A stretch of DNA of 64,000 nucleotides, from assembly GCA_008933995.1 (NCBI GenBank), contig WARS01000034.1, positions 1,069,501 to 1,133,500 of the forward strand. Direction: 5' to 3'. Positions 1 through 13,300 of the stretch are shown here, piece by piece (the first letter of the stretch is position 1; each line of letters begins with the position of its first letter). The DNA is from Datnioides undecimradiatus. Its lineage: Eukaryota > Chordata > Actinopteri > Lobotiformes > Datnioididae. The translations under genes were made by a program, and so were the position numbers. Below the pieces are notes generated by a model. That model had not been told where the DNA came from, ran no database searches, and was given only the letters and a program-made list of their open reading frames with translations.

Positions 1-3000
1 GAATGGTGTGTATTTGAATTGCAAAACATTCAGATGCTCATTTCAAGGATTTACATGGATTAATTTGTTAGAAAAACATTTTGATGGTATCCCTGTGAAG
101 AACAAATCTTTGTATCCGGTGGCAGCATGCACAGGTTTGTTTTAATTAGAACACATTTCCCACAGAAATGATGATTGATTAGTTCAATCTCAGTGTCCAA
201 ACCCGAAGACTGACCTTTCTTTACCTGCTAAATATTCATGCAGTCTTGTTGTGGAGCTCCCTCCAGGATAAACCCACATCAATAAGAGATATTTAGTTCG
301 GTATTAAAGGAAAGGAGATTTTCAATATTATTCAGGGGACAGAGTCTTAAAACATGGCTGTGATCCACAGTTAAGATGTGTGTTACGACCATCTGGTTAA
401 AATTCTGAATCCCAGAAAGCTTGTGTCGCCCACTCATAAAGCTCAGTGTGTCCCATCCTGTGGCCGACTATTTAAAATGCACCGTGCATGTGTGGATTTC
501 TTCTAAGGATAACAGCAGCCCTAATGTACAATCTAAGAAGATTGTTCTGTAAGCCTTAAAAGATCATATCTGATAGAAAAGAGATGAAACCATTTCAGAC
601 AAAGCTTAACGTGAGCCCCAGAATCGGTGCAAGAGGTGCAAGACCAGAGGCCGGGTTATTCTCTTATCTTTGTGGCCAAAGCTCTCTGGCAAAGCACCCC
701 TCCTGGCATTTAAAACACATGTCTCCGATAACATCATTGGTTCTTTTCTCCCTCCCTCTGGCCTCCAGAGAGAATCTCTGAGCATCTCTAAATGTCACGT
801 TAAGTGCTTCTCTTGTCCCGTGCTGACACAAAAACGAGGTGCTCCCTGAATACAAAGAAGGCCCATACTGGATGGCTGCCATAGCTCAAAGCGAGCGACA
901 GTTATCTTCTCTCCTCTTTGCTGCGCTCTCCCTCATTTGTTCAAACTGTCAAAAGTAACATTTAGTCTCTAATAGGGGTACCCGAAGGACAGCAAAGACT
1001 TCCACTCGTGGTCCTAACTAAATCTGAGTGCAACTGCATTCATAAAGCACAATTCATGTCTGCTTGGAAGGTTGGTATCAACATTATAGTCAGTTTAACT
1101 CAAATTAAAACACTCCTCTGTGCTGTACTGGTATATTTAAAAGCAGTAAGAGCATAAGCACTGCACTAATTGTCATGTAACTCAATACTAAGAGGGGATT
1201 ATAATTAGATCCTCCAGGTAAGAAATCAGGAGAGCAATGGTGTAGAAATTATGACTCCTTTAAATGCTAATGTCATAACAAGGTGCTATTTTAGCTGCCT
1301 GGAGCTGCGCCTGAGCAAGTGTGAGACAGAAATTAGATTTTTCCTTGTTGGTTTCCTGTTAATAGCAGTTTCCGCGCTGCCGTTTTTATCATCACTCACA
1401 TAGGCAAACACAAGGTGGGAAAGTGCACCTAGAAAATCATCAATTAAAACATGTGACTTCAACACCCAGCACAGAGACTGAGCTACTTCTTGAGATATTG
1501 GCACACAAATGCGATGCAAAAAGTACTGTTACGGAAATAGCTTACGATTTGGGCTTATTCACTTTCTTGCTGGGAGTTGGATGAAGGATACCACTTTCAG
1601 TTCTGTCCCTTAGGTAGCCTTTATAGCTAGAATCAGTTGGTGATTAGCTTAGCTTAGCATAAAGACTGTGGAGACGGTGGAAACAGCTAGCCTGGCTCTG
1701 GGCACAGGTAAAAGGAATCAACCTACCAGCACAACTGAAGCAGACAACACATTTTACTCTGCTTGTTGAATTCATACAGAATGCAAGGGTGGATTGATTA
1801 GATGGGGGAGGTTGGAGATCAAATGTAATGGCCTCATGAACTGAATTTCAGAAACATCTTGAAGGAATTGCTTCAAATTTGGCTCAAACATCCACTTTAA
1901 TCGGGGACAAGCTGATTAGATGTTGGTGGCCAAAGGTCACAAAACATATTTTTTGGACAAATTCTGACAGATTTTCCCACAAATGTCTAATCTGATCATC
2001 TGATCATCTAATCTGGACATTTTTTTAATATCTTATTTGGGTCTGGACCAACATGACACAACAAGTTAATTCTAGTTTTTTTTTCTTGGACATCCTACCT
2101 TTGTGAGTAGCTATCTAAACGGCAACACTGTTTAGTCGGCCTGTCAAAGGAACAAGTTCTTTTTATGCCTTCCCCAGACTTAAGTGTTCAACATGGCTGC
2201 CACTTTAAAAAGGTCAAATGTCAACACTTTAACTTTTACAAACAGTAATTCATCAGATCTTCCTATAGGAAACGTGCAGGGTTTGGGATGCTGCAGACAC
2301 CAGCAGGATTTTATACTGCCTTACAATAAATAAGTTTTGTACCCATGAGCACATTCATCATACATTACTCTCTCCATGTATTCGATCTCCATTACCTGTG
2401 GTTCCTCCAAAGGGTTCGCCGCTGCTGCTGTGGCCAATTTGCCCTATAGAGCCCAGGCCTCCTCGCTCAGTGGGAGGACAAGAAAGAATCGGTGCAAACA
2501 TCGTCATTTGTCTGCTATATATAATTCTTTAGTGCTGGTACCTTTTATGACCTGAGCAACATTCATAGGGGACAATGAAAGGAAACGGTGGGATGCTTCT
2601 CTCTTACTCCCCTCCCCACCGCAGAGCTCTTTCATCTCTCCTTCCCACAAGGCTGATTCACCACTTGTGACCCCTGCGGCAGCCTCGTTGAAAATAGACA
2701 ACAAAGTGTCTGAGATGAAAACCGGTGGGCAGTTGTAGGCTAGATTGCTGCTCAGCTTTAAGTTGGTTGGGCAGTGGCGAGCGCTCTCGCTGAGATGACA
2801 CTTCCATTTGTCTGGATTCCAGTCATGTTAAGGGGAGCGGGCTGGCACCACAACGCACCCACATCTGCGAGCATTAACATGAGCCTGTCAGGCCTTTTCT
2901 TCATAGAAGATATAAAGTGCCTAAAGTAAAACAAATCAAACAAAATAATAAAGTGATATACAATTTTAATGCATGCTTTAACTGTGTCATAATTAATTTT

Positions 3001-6000
3001 AAAACCTTTGTTAAAGGGCAACTATTTAGCATTTTGTCATGAATAAATGATATTTCATTGTGGCAGGAACTTTGTTTGATTAAATATGAATCAAAACACA
3101 CAACATATTATGCACTTCGAAAAATTTGCTTTAAACAAGGTGCAATCACAATTTCAATTGACTGCTGCTGTAACAAACAAAAACCCTGATTTCAAATTGT
3201 CTGCTATTCAGAGTTCTGATCTTGTGCAGTGATACCCTGCTCACAGTGCTCTTGCCACAATTGGATCACGCCATGGAAGTCCTGTTATGTAACCTTGTAA
3301 AGAACCATCAGTGTTGTATGCTGAATGCCCTCTGAACCTCTGCCAACTGTAACAAAGCTTGATTTTTGTTTTGAAAAAGAGGTAGCCATCGCCATTGGTG
3401 CATTCTGGGAGCTTCTGATCCTCCTCCTCTATTAAACCCTTGGATGTATGAAGGGAGCTGGTTGGTTTTCCTGCCAGTGTCTCAGAGTAGGTGTTTGTAC
3501 AGTGAGCTGTGCAACATGGAAGCAAACCTGGGAGCATGAAAAGGTTTTTAGCCAATGGGCTCAGTAATTTTCACTCAAGTGATTGCATACATCCACGGGT
3601 ATCATGACACCTGCCCATGGTTTCACTCCTAGTGTGATTGGTGATCGAACAGTGATGATGTGTTATTGTGTTATTAATTTTGGCTTTGCAAGTTTTCTTG
3701 CACCTTCTCCTAAAACCTGTTCAGTGCTTCATGTTCAGTATGAGCAAGTGTGTGCTGATGTCTGCAGGAGAACACTGAAATACAACACACTCTTCACTGT
3801 TTTATGTGTTCTGATTTGATTTCACTGTCATGGAGAATTCAGTTTTTTTAGTTATTTAAGACAAAGCTTAATTAACCTCTTAGCATGTTTTTTATCATTT
3901 AGTTCTGACACATTAAATGCAGACATTAAAAGGAAATTCATATAAGAATATAAATTGTTTTAGACTTTGTTTCTCTGTTTGTATTTTAAATCCATGTCAG
4001 TTTACCTTCTTACAGAATCACTCAAGCACCCATTGAGGTAGTTGTTGTTTCCTGGTATGCAAGTCGCTGTGGCAACCTTTCACTGCGCACCCTTACTTGT
4101 AAGCTGCTTCTCCTGTAATTGTTCAGAAAGATAAAAGTCACTCCATTTGAATGCATCTCTCCTTGATTTATACAAGGCCTGTGCTCACAATCACACAGAC
4201 GGAGAAAGCTGCAGTTATCAAAGGTTCTCTTCACCTTTTGATCGCTTGATTCTTCAAAATATCTCAGGATGCTTATCTGTGGCAGAATTACAGTAAGCAT
4301 AACTGTACACAGCATTTCAGGACGCAGAGTGATCTGAAACTATCTCGTCCTGTGCACGAAAAGATAAGAACCTCCTTCATGAATAAAGATGTTTCGGCAT
4401 CCTCTCCTCTCTGTGTTCAATATGTACTTGTTACAGCGGCCATTATTTATAGTCCCGCTAAAGCCCAGAGTGGTGAGAGTGGGTCTCATGGGGGATTGGG
4501 AAGTGGAGCCACTGCTACCTATAGTGGGAAAGATATACCACCTCACCCCCACTGAGAACTTCGTGCAGGAAATGAACTAATAAATCAAGCAGTAAATTGA
4601 GTGTAGGGCTGTGCTTACTCATCTCAAGAGGTCCGCTCCTCTTCCTCCACACACCCCTGCTCCTTTTTACTGCATGACTAATGCAACGCCGCAACTTCTC
4701 TGCCCGCGTGTGCGTCTCTCGCTCTGGTAAACTCTTATCAAACAGTGTGGATTTTATTTTCAAGTAAACATCATAACTCTGGCCTGGAGGCTACAGTGAA
4801 TGTAGAGACGGAGGGAGGGAAAACTGCGTGGAAAAATGAGTGTAGCTGAGATCTCGGGGTCCAAAAACAAGCACATCAGCATCTTGTCCTACAGCTGAAC
4901 TTCACCGCCTCATTGTGATGCCACTGGTGAGAGCTGCCTGTCTTTACCAGGACACAGCCTGTGAGGAGAGTCTCCCCTGCCTGCCTCAGGCTACACTGAC
5001 AGTCACAGGCCCTGTCCGGAGGAATTAAAATCTCTATTTATCAGGACTCGACTGAAGCTGTCTGGGGACTGGACGGGGAAATGGCACACAGTCAGCCTCT
5101 TCCAGCAGTGGGACTCTGATGGAGAGTTCAACAGGCTGGGATGGGCCCATGCAGGTTGTTTCTTGACAGCATGCGTGCTTCACACTTTGTTTCACTTTGA
5201 TAAAGTGCTGTACCAGCATCTGCATTGTCCTGAATGTGAATAATTCTGTAACCTTCTTTGAAAGAAACATCCAAAGCTGATCTTTAGATACAAGTACTGT
5301 GCGTGCATGTACAAGAGTGTGCAAATGTCTGGATCCACCCTGCTGAGCGTCGCTCCCCATTAAAGCGGGGACTGTGTTGTCTCCTGCAGCTGCTCTCCAT
5401 CACAGCAGCAGTAGGCAGCATCTCTTCTGGCAGGAAGGGAGGAATCGCTATCACTCCCCCACCGTAAAGCCACAGCCTGCAGAGCTGAGATCAGAGCTCT
5501 ACTGACCTCTGTTGGTGAAATAATGTACCTGTTAGGGTGGCTGCCACAGTCATGGAGACCTGCTGTCACGCAACCTGTTAATACTACAGATGTTAAAAGG
5601 CTGGCTAATCATAATCACAGAAAACACCGGTGACAAAATGTGATTCAGATTACCTTAAACCTTGTTCTACAAAACCAAAAGAAAGTGCATTCCTTTGACA
5701 GCATTGTTTAAAAAAATGTGTTGTCCTTCCTTCTAGCCAGCTGACACAGTTGAGTCTTGATTTCAATGCCATTTTTATGCTGTAAAATGAATTTTAAATA
5801 TTTTTAGTGCTGGAAAATAACTAAGTGCATTTACTTCATTTACTACTTATCTAATGCTAATTTCACGGGCAGCCCATTAGAAAGGGGGTGTTAATGAGTC
5901 AAAGACAGTTTCAACCAGAAGGGGGCGCTCTCACACCAGGCCAGCTCACCTACATATGTCGCAAACTTTTCAAAATCTTCACTTACATCCTTGGAGCTTT

Positions 6001-6500
6001 GTTAATTTTTAATTATTCCAACCTACACGCTGCTCTCATTGTAAATTTATGTTTAGTTCAGGTTCCGTCTGATGAAGATGAGACCGTTTTTAACCGGGGC
6101 TCCCTTGCCCCCGTTTCCAGATTCCCCCTTTCTAAGCCCTGCGGTGTGCTGCTCCCTTCCCCCTATCTTCTGCGAGCTGCGTCAATCGCCTGCAGTGTCC
6201 CCGGAAATGAGGAGCTTTGCCCCTCAAAGTATAATTTGGTGCGACTCGGACTGGAATGAAATTTTCAGAAATCTAGATGTGTTTCCCTGGGCTAATGAGT
6301 ATTGTCATGGTATATCGGTCGTATAAGTGACACCAAATTTTGTATTCATAACGACGATTGTATTGGGCAACATTGGGTGATACAGATACCATGACAGTTT
6401 TGACCCTAACTTGATCTTAACTGTAGTTATATTGTCACTATATTGACTATTTCTGATTTGAATGATCCTGTAACTATGCATTAGGGTTTTACTTTGAAGG
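1..6500. other. Intergenic DNA, no gene recognised
   Basis: I see no exon chain, RNA gene or known protein domain on either strand. Short open frames are present, but none resembles a known family and none is flanked by convincing splice sites. One copy of a common fish repeat lies near 1557-1770. The rest is AT-rich single-copy-looking sequence, probably the spacer upstream of dzip1. Regulatory elements could be hidden here, but I cannot identify any. Confidence 0.6.
1557..1770 (+). repeat. Teleost interspersed repeat, copy 1
   Basis: The copy begins with CACTTTCTTGCTGGGAGTTG. It contains the core TTAGCTTAGCATAAAGACTG, followed by a block ending in CAGCTAGCCTGGCTCTG. The same core recurs near 17346 and, inverted, near 21010. 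The starting block recurs near 37190 and, inverted, near 17580. This marks a dispersed family that I recognise as common in percomorph fish introns and spacers. No coding capacity is visible. Confidence 0.6.
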
Positions 6501-6506
6501 TCATCA

Positions 6507-6514
6507 CCGGAAGT
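6507..6514 (+). promoter_or_regulatory. ETS-like motif upstream of dzip1
   Basis: CCGGAAGT, a consensus ETS-family site typical of TATA-less housekeeping promoters, lies about 870 bases before the dzip1 start codon. A YY1-like AATGGCGG follows about 25 bases downstream. The true transcription start cannot be read from sequence, so this may lie in the promoter or further upstream. Confidence 0.25.
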
Positions 6515-7253
6515 TCTGTTTTAACTGCAGTCAGCTTAATGGCGGTCTTTTTTTGTGAGCAGGGATTTAGGAATGTGGAGACCAGCAGCTACGTCACCCT
6601 CAAATCGCCTGGGGCCCCGTCGCAAGAAAACTTTTCTAAACCTCATGAATTAGCAACAAAAACCGCCTGGTAAGGTGTTTCAGTTTTGTTAGGCGATGTA
6701 TAGCTCCTCATATGAAAGTCAAAGTTATTTGGTGATGTTTAATAGTTTTACAGTGTTAAAGTTTTTGCCTTATACGTTCACTAGAAAGTGTCCGTTAGCT
6801 AGCTTGAAGTTTGAATTACGTGAAACAGCAATAGCTAGCTGCTTTGCTGCGTTACTTGACTTGCGACTGTGAGGGAAAGCTCCATAGTTTGTATTTCAAG
6901 CAAGTTCAAGCTTGTTCGCCTTTGTTTGACTTGAGGTCAAGAAAAGGGATAAAAAGCCTGCCCCGACATGATGTGATTGTTTGCGAAACGTGACGCCTGG
7001 ATATTAACTCTATCACTGTTGGCAAGGAAACCATTTTAAACCTCCTCGTGCTCATTTGCAGCTAAGTTTTTCAAGATGTTCCTCGCTGTTGAAGTAGAAT
7101 CACGGAGGTTTTTATACATATGGAAGCTTCATGATTCGTTGCTGTTTTCCCACAGGACACAGCTCATCTTCAACACACATACTGTAGGCGAAACATTTGC
7201 TGATTGCCTGCAGTGTTTTGATAACACGTCTCTCTCTAGGGACGCTCGTCTCT

Positions 7254-7267
7254 GTCTCCATGGTAAC
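7254..7267 (+). promoter_or_regulatory. RFX X-box-like motif before dzip1 start
   Basis: The sequence GTCTCC-AT-GGTAAC fits the RFX X-box (GTNRCC, short spacer, RGYAAC) except at one base of the left half; the right half is perfect. It lies 117 bases before the dzip1 ATG, a typical distance for X-boxes in genes of cilia. DZIP1 is a ciliary-base protein, so RFX control is plausible. This is inference from motif and position only. Confidence 0.45.
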
Positions 7268-7383
7268 GTGGCGGACGCCCAGTCTCGGCGTTGTCGTGTT
7301 GAGCTGCCTGCAAAGGGGGCGGAACCGGAGGGGAGCGACGGCTCGTCGATTTCTTTCTCCCGAAAAGGCGAAATCAGTCGAAG

Positions 7384-10300
7384 ATGGTAAGGAGAGCACG
7401 GCTGCGTCAGGACAGCGCCAGCATTAGAGGTAGATGGAGGTTGAAAAGGCAGTGGTGGAATCTGTGCTCTGCTGTTTCACCTCGCCAAAGCAGAGGCTGC
7501 TCGCTGGCTTTCTTCTCTTTTACTCTCTCATTCTCAGGTTGAGTGGTGCTTGTGTATGTAGGGCACTTTATGCTTGTTTGCATTGCATGCTTTGTTTTTG
7601 TATTGAGGATTTAAAATCTCTCTTTGGTCTTTGTTGCAGCCATTTCACGACGGAGTGTACTACCCCTACGCCAGTGACACCCAGGGGACCCACTCATCAG
7701 CTGGGATCCCATCTCTCCTGAATTCCCCGCTCAGCCAGCATTCTGTACCTGCACCAGGCATGACTCCATCCAGCGGAGCCTCCACTGTCCTTCCTTTTAA
7801 GTTCCGCCCTCGCAGGGAGAGCGTGGACTGGCGGCGAATCAATGCAGTGGACATAGACCTGGTGGTTAGCCAGCTGGATGTGGACACTCTTCAGGAGCAC
7901 ATCAGTACAGTAACCTTCTGCAGCTTGGACGGGGAGCGATGTCAGCGGTGTCACAGCCCTGTGGACCCGGCTCTGGTCAAGCTCTTGCGGCTGGCCCAGC
8001 TCACAGTGGAGTGGCTCCTCCATTGCCAGGAATTTCTTACCCTCAACCTACGTGCCGTTGAGGACAGGCTCTCTGCTGCCGGCAGAGAGCGGGAGCAGCT
8101 GCTGGCTCAGCAAAAGAAGCAGGAGGAGACGGTTAAGGCACTGACTGCTGAGCTCAAACAGAGGAAGAAGGTTATTCGCACACAGCAGTCCCTGCTCGCA
8201 CCACGAATCATCAGCAGCCAGAAGGTACTGCTGACACGCTAAACACTCACTCTCTTGGGGGTATTGGTTACCATTTGCATTTCACATATGTATGGCAAGT
8301 GGGCAGCTAGCTCCATCACCCCCACCCCCTTTGCTCCTCCTCAGGGCCCCCACTCTGTCATTGTTCCCAAGATCTATTCACAGCTCGGGCTTTGTGTATT
8401 TTATATGGAGGGAAAGATGGAAATGGTTGAAGGCTTTTATCAGAGGTTGACAGAAATTTGGTCAAAAAAGGGTTGTTATGGACTGGAAAAACCTGTAATG
8501 GCTGTGTTGTTTGGGTATGGTTATAATAAGCTTTGTTTCCCGGCTGGAAGAAAAGGATTTAGAGCTGCAGAACAGATGGTGTCATTTGGTGGCAATTAGT
8601 TTTTTTTAATCCACTTACAAAAGGGTGACAAGAGCAGTAATCAAGATGACTGGCTGACTTCCACCTCCCCCAGCCTCGTATGTATACTCCCGTGTACAGC
8701 ATTGTGTCCTTTTTCAGTGTTGTTGAAAACATTTATGTATATAAAATACAGTTTTTCTATCTGTTGGATGAAATGTAGTCTGTTTTTTAGGAAGTGTAGC
8801 TCACTTACCATTACGTTATTTATAGCACCAATCAAAAATCACCCTCTGTTCTTCAAGTGTAAGGCTGCCGCTGACCTGGCCAAGCGGTTGCCAAGGCAAC
8901 AGATATAGTGTGTCATGACAGCATGTGGTTGCTAGGTGTGCAGTAGAAGCTCAGCTAACAGAGGTGGCTCAATAATTGATAGAGAGGCCATGTGTTTGTG
9001 TCTTTTGGCATTTGTTGCTCGCCATAGCTTATTTTGTCATGTCTACCAAATAAACACACTCTTTGAAGACTAATTTAATTTCAATAGTTAGTCTAAACCA
9101 TAATGTAATCGGGAGTCCCAAACAGGCAGAGTCATTGTAGTGGCACACCTCTCTGTGTCATGTGGCTGTCTTTGAATCTTTTCTACCATCTGGTGTGGCA
9201 AGATATCAGTACCAGCAGGTTTAACATTGAATAAAGTCACAGTCACAATGAGCTGCAGAGTTAAATGTAGCATGTGATGTGTGCGCGCGTCTGTGGAGCT
9301 AAGGCAGCATCCACAGTAGTTGTTCAGTGTTAGAGAGTTGGAGTGTGGCGTCGCCTGCTGCAGGGAACAAATCAGCATCACTCACGCTATCTGTCTGTTG
9401 GAAAACACCAGCCTGAACACATCAGATGCTCCTGTTTGTGTCTTGATGTTGACCCAAACTTTATTCATCAGTCACTCACTGCTTCAAGTATAATAAATCC
9501 AATAGTTTCTGCACTCTTTTAGGAATGAAGCTTAATGGTTAAACCTAAGAAGCATGACTGTATCACCTTAGGCGTGGATAGGTCATCTTGGGAACTATGG
9601 GGGTTGTTTTGCATCTTTTTCTGCTGTTTTATAATCCAAACAATTAATTAAAATGTAGTGATTTGTTAAAATTATTTGTTATTTGTAGTCGATAATTAAT
9701 TAACTCTTGTCTCTTGATTGTTTTGGGTTTTTTTTAGTGTCTTTACTGTGAGAAATCCTTCCTCAATTCCTCCTTTCTCCAGAATCACATGCAACGCCGC
9801 CACCCTGATGAATATGAGATTCGTAAGTGAAGTACTCATAAAGGTTTGCTGAGCAGTTTAGAGGGGAACATGATCTCTGTATGTTAAGACATGTAGTAAA
9901 GGTAGAGTCAAATGGATTACTCACTACAAAGATGCATTAAACAGTGTTGTGAAGATGCAGGTTCAAGTCCTTTTTTAAAACATTAGTAGTTCAATACAAT
10001 ATCCTTTTTTTTTCTTGCTCTGTCTTCATCCAGAGATGCATTCAGACAGTAACAAGAAGTCTCAGATTGAAAGTCTCAAATTGGAGATCAGCAGTCTGAA
10101 GGAGCAGATCGCGCAGCAGCAACAGGATCTGCAAGCCAAAACAGCTCAGGTAGGAAAACCTGACTGTAATGACACAGCCGAGATGTTTGATCACTTAATT
10201 ACTTATTGATTGGCTACAAAGTCATCAGGTATCATTTTAAGTTTTTTATTTTTACTAAAATATCCTCTGGATATTTGATGAGCAAATATGATGAGTTCAT

Positions 10301-13300
10301 TCTTATGTCAAACTCCTGCATCTACTATTTTACTGCTTTATCTTAACCTGTTAATGCGTACCGTTTTCAGATGATTTCAGTGTAAAAAAAAAAACTGCCT
10401 TTGTGTAATTTAAAGAAGGTCTTTGTGGTTTGTTAGTGACAGACATCTTTTCATTTCTGTTGTGATTCCAGGAGAAAGAGCAGCAGTCGATGCACAAAGA
10501 CCTTCTGAGAGAAATAGACCGTTTTAAGGCTGAGGAGATGGCACGCATGGACAGAAAGATAGAAGACAGCAGGGATGGCATGCGGAGGGAGATGGAATTT
10601 CTTTACACCCGTAATATTCAGGCTCTTAATGTACGAAAAAAAATACTTCAGTAGCACCTTAACATTGTTTATCTACATTACATTCATTTGGAATATAGTA
10701 TGTCTTGTCTTCATACCCTTTGTTTCACATGTATATCAATTCATAGGAAGCAAATCAGAATCAGACAGCCAAATCAGCCAGCCCTGCTCACTCACAGCCA
10801 GAGAGAGATCTGGACAACTACAAAGAGATGCAGATACAAGCCATCCAAAAGCTGGAACTGCAAATGAAGAAACAGGTCAGTGTACAGAGCACATAGTGTT
10901 TTAAAATCTAGAGATGAGTGAAGCAATTCTGAGTACAAAAATCTTCTGTTCTAGGATAAAAAATGGGAATCCAGGCTGCAGGACATAAAGGCTCAACATG
11001 AGTCTGAGAAGAATCAGGTACGTTTCACTATTTGTACATGCTTTTGTTAGAAACCAGCGAGCCAGAAATGCATCCACTTCCTGTTGTCTTCCAGTTGCTG
11101 AATGAGCTAAGCAGAATGCAGCTGTCTGTGTCCGATCACCAGGAGCGCAGCCAGACGCTGCAGCAGGAGATGGCAAGGAGGCTGCAGGAGAAAGAGCAAA
11201 CCATCAAGGCTCAGAGGGAGCAGGTCATCACTGATTCACTCTCACATAGCCATCACAGCCAAGTGCGATTATGTTGAGAGAGGAAGTGAGGCGGAGGGTC
11301 AGCCCTTGTTCAGGATATCCTGTATTTGCTGCATGGGTTTAGACTGTGTTGTACTGAGACATGATGATACTGTACACTTGACAGAAGCCATAGTCATCCA
11401 TTAAGTGGCTGAAAACTCAAATAATACAATAGATAAGCAAATAATTGTCCAGTACCCAGAGTGAAGGAAATGACCACACAGGCTGAAATGGTCTGTTCAC
11501 TGTCTCTCTGTCTGGCAATGGCCAATGAGAATGATATATAGTGAATTATACAGGACAGTCATTGAGGGGCAGATAAATCACCAGCTGTATGCTTTTGATG
11601 TGATGCAGTTATTGCTGAAAACATGCAGACTTTAAATAGATTTAGAAGTTAGATTTACTTTCAAGTTTGTTTTACTGGGAAACTTCTTTTATTTTTTTGT
11701 TAATAATAATCATGAGGTATAACAAGTTATCATTGGTTCCATTTCCAGATAAGGAATATTTCTTCCAATCCACCCACTAAAATAGTGGAAGTGCCAGGTA
11801 TCACCTTCTTTTTCAATTACTTTTTCATCAGAAATGTGTTTGACTGAATTAAACAGCATATATGATCCTAATGCATTCATCGTTTTCTCTTTTTTTTCTA
11901 GTCATTGTCAGTGCACCAGTACCAGAAGCGAAACCAAAGAGAGTTGTTCTTGGTAAGTTGATAGAATTGAGTCGTAATAAGTAAACTAGAATATAAAAAC
12001 ATTGTCGCTCCTACAGAAGCTGAGCATGTGCTTGTGTGCATGAAGGATTCACATAAAGCAGTTTCAAAAAGCTCATAAATCCCCCCTCTAACACATATCT
12101 TATCTGACTCCCTGACATCCAATGACCTTTGATCTCACATGCTGTCCAATTAGAGGAGCCAGTCTGTGCTTTTAAGCTGGATCCTATACAGGAGGTGTCA
12201 GAAGAGGAGAAAGGTAAAATGGACAATAAAACCAACAGAGCCGGTCGACTGCATGCTGTCTGCATGGATGCATCAGTCTGTTGTGGGCAGCCTTTTCCTT
12301 AAGTGTTGTCTGGATCTCAGATCATCCTGGTCCACACTGACGTGAGAGGCATGCTGTATGTACCGGAAAGCTTTTTGGAAAGCAGCTCATGGTCTATAAT
12401 ATTCTGACACCTGCCACGACAGCATTGCTGAGCTTTACATCCATCCATTACTTTGTCGCCTTGTTTGTGGCAAATAAACTTGTAGACATTCTCCTCTTCT
12501 GCCTGCCCGACTGGAGTCACATTCATCTGCCTGACTGAACCTGTGGCATGAAGCTTGCTATGAAAAATGGCTAATGCATGCTCTTTTTTCTTTTTCCTTT
12601 TTGCCTCCATCACTTTTTGTAGGAGCCTGATTATCTAGAAATTGATTGAGTAAGATTTCTTTGCAGACTCGAGCAGCTTCTCCGAGAAGAGGCCAGTGGA
12701 GAAGAAGCCCGAGCCTGCACCAGAGAAGAAGCAGAGGGTGACCTCCAGCGTTCTTAAAAGGAACACAAGCATCAAGAAAGACATGCGGCCAGATATTGAG
12801 CAAGCTGTAATTATGAAGCTGGAGAGTCTGGGAGTCAAGCCTGTAAGTTCACACCATTGAGTATGTTTAGGAAGCACACGTTTCCTACAACATGCAGTCT
12901 AAAAGAAAAAACTAATAAACACTTGTTTATTTAATGTTTTTTGTAACCATTGCTCATACTGTCTTTTCAGGATCAGAGTGGCCTGAAGAACAAAGAGCTT
13001 ACTTCCATCCTGGCCAAGGTACAATCAAAGCGAGAGAGCTTTGCCAAGGGGACTCCCGATTACTGGCGCCAGCGGGAGGAGATAGCCAGCACTGTGGAGC
13101 AGAAGCTGGGCAGTCAGAGGAGAGGCAGCGATCCTGCTCCTGAGTCACAGACCAGATCCAGGAACTCAGTTAAAGGTGAGTCATCGAAAAGCCTCTTGGG
13201 ACATGAGATCTTCTTTCTTAGGTTGTACAAAGACAGGGAGTTACCACGCTGTACTAATAACTGCTGTTCCTTAGAGGAATTTAACTAGCTTGTTGTTAGT

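Noticed and set aside
5888-6259. 123-codon open frame upstream of dzip1
   Set aside because: No known family resemblance, and the N-terminal part is AT-rich, noncoding-like sequence. I see no splice context or conservation argument.
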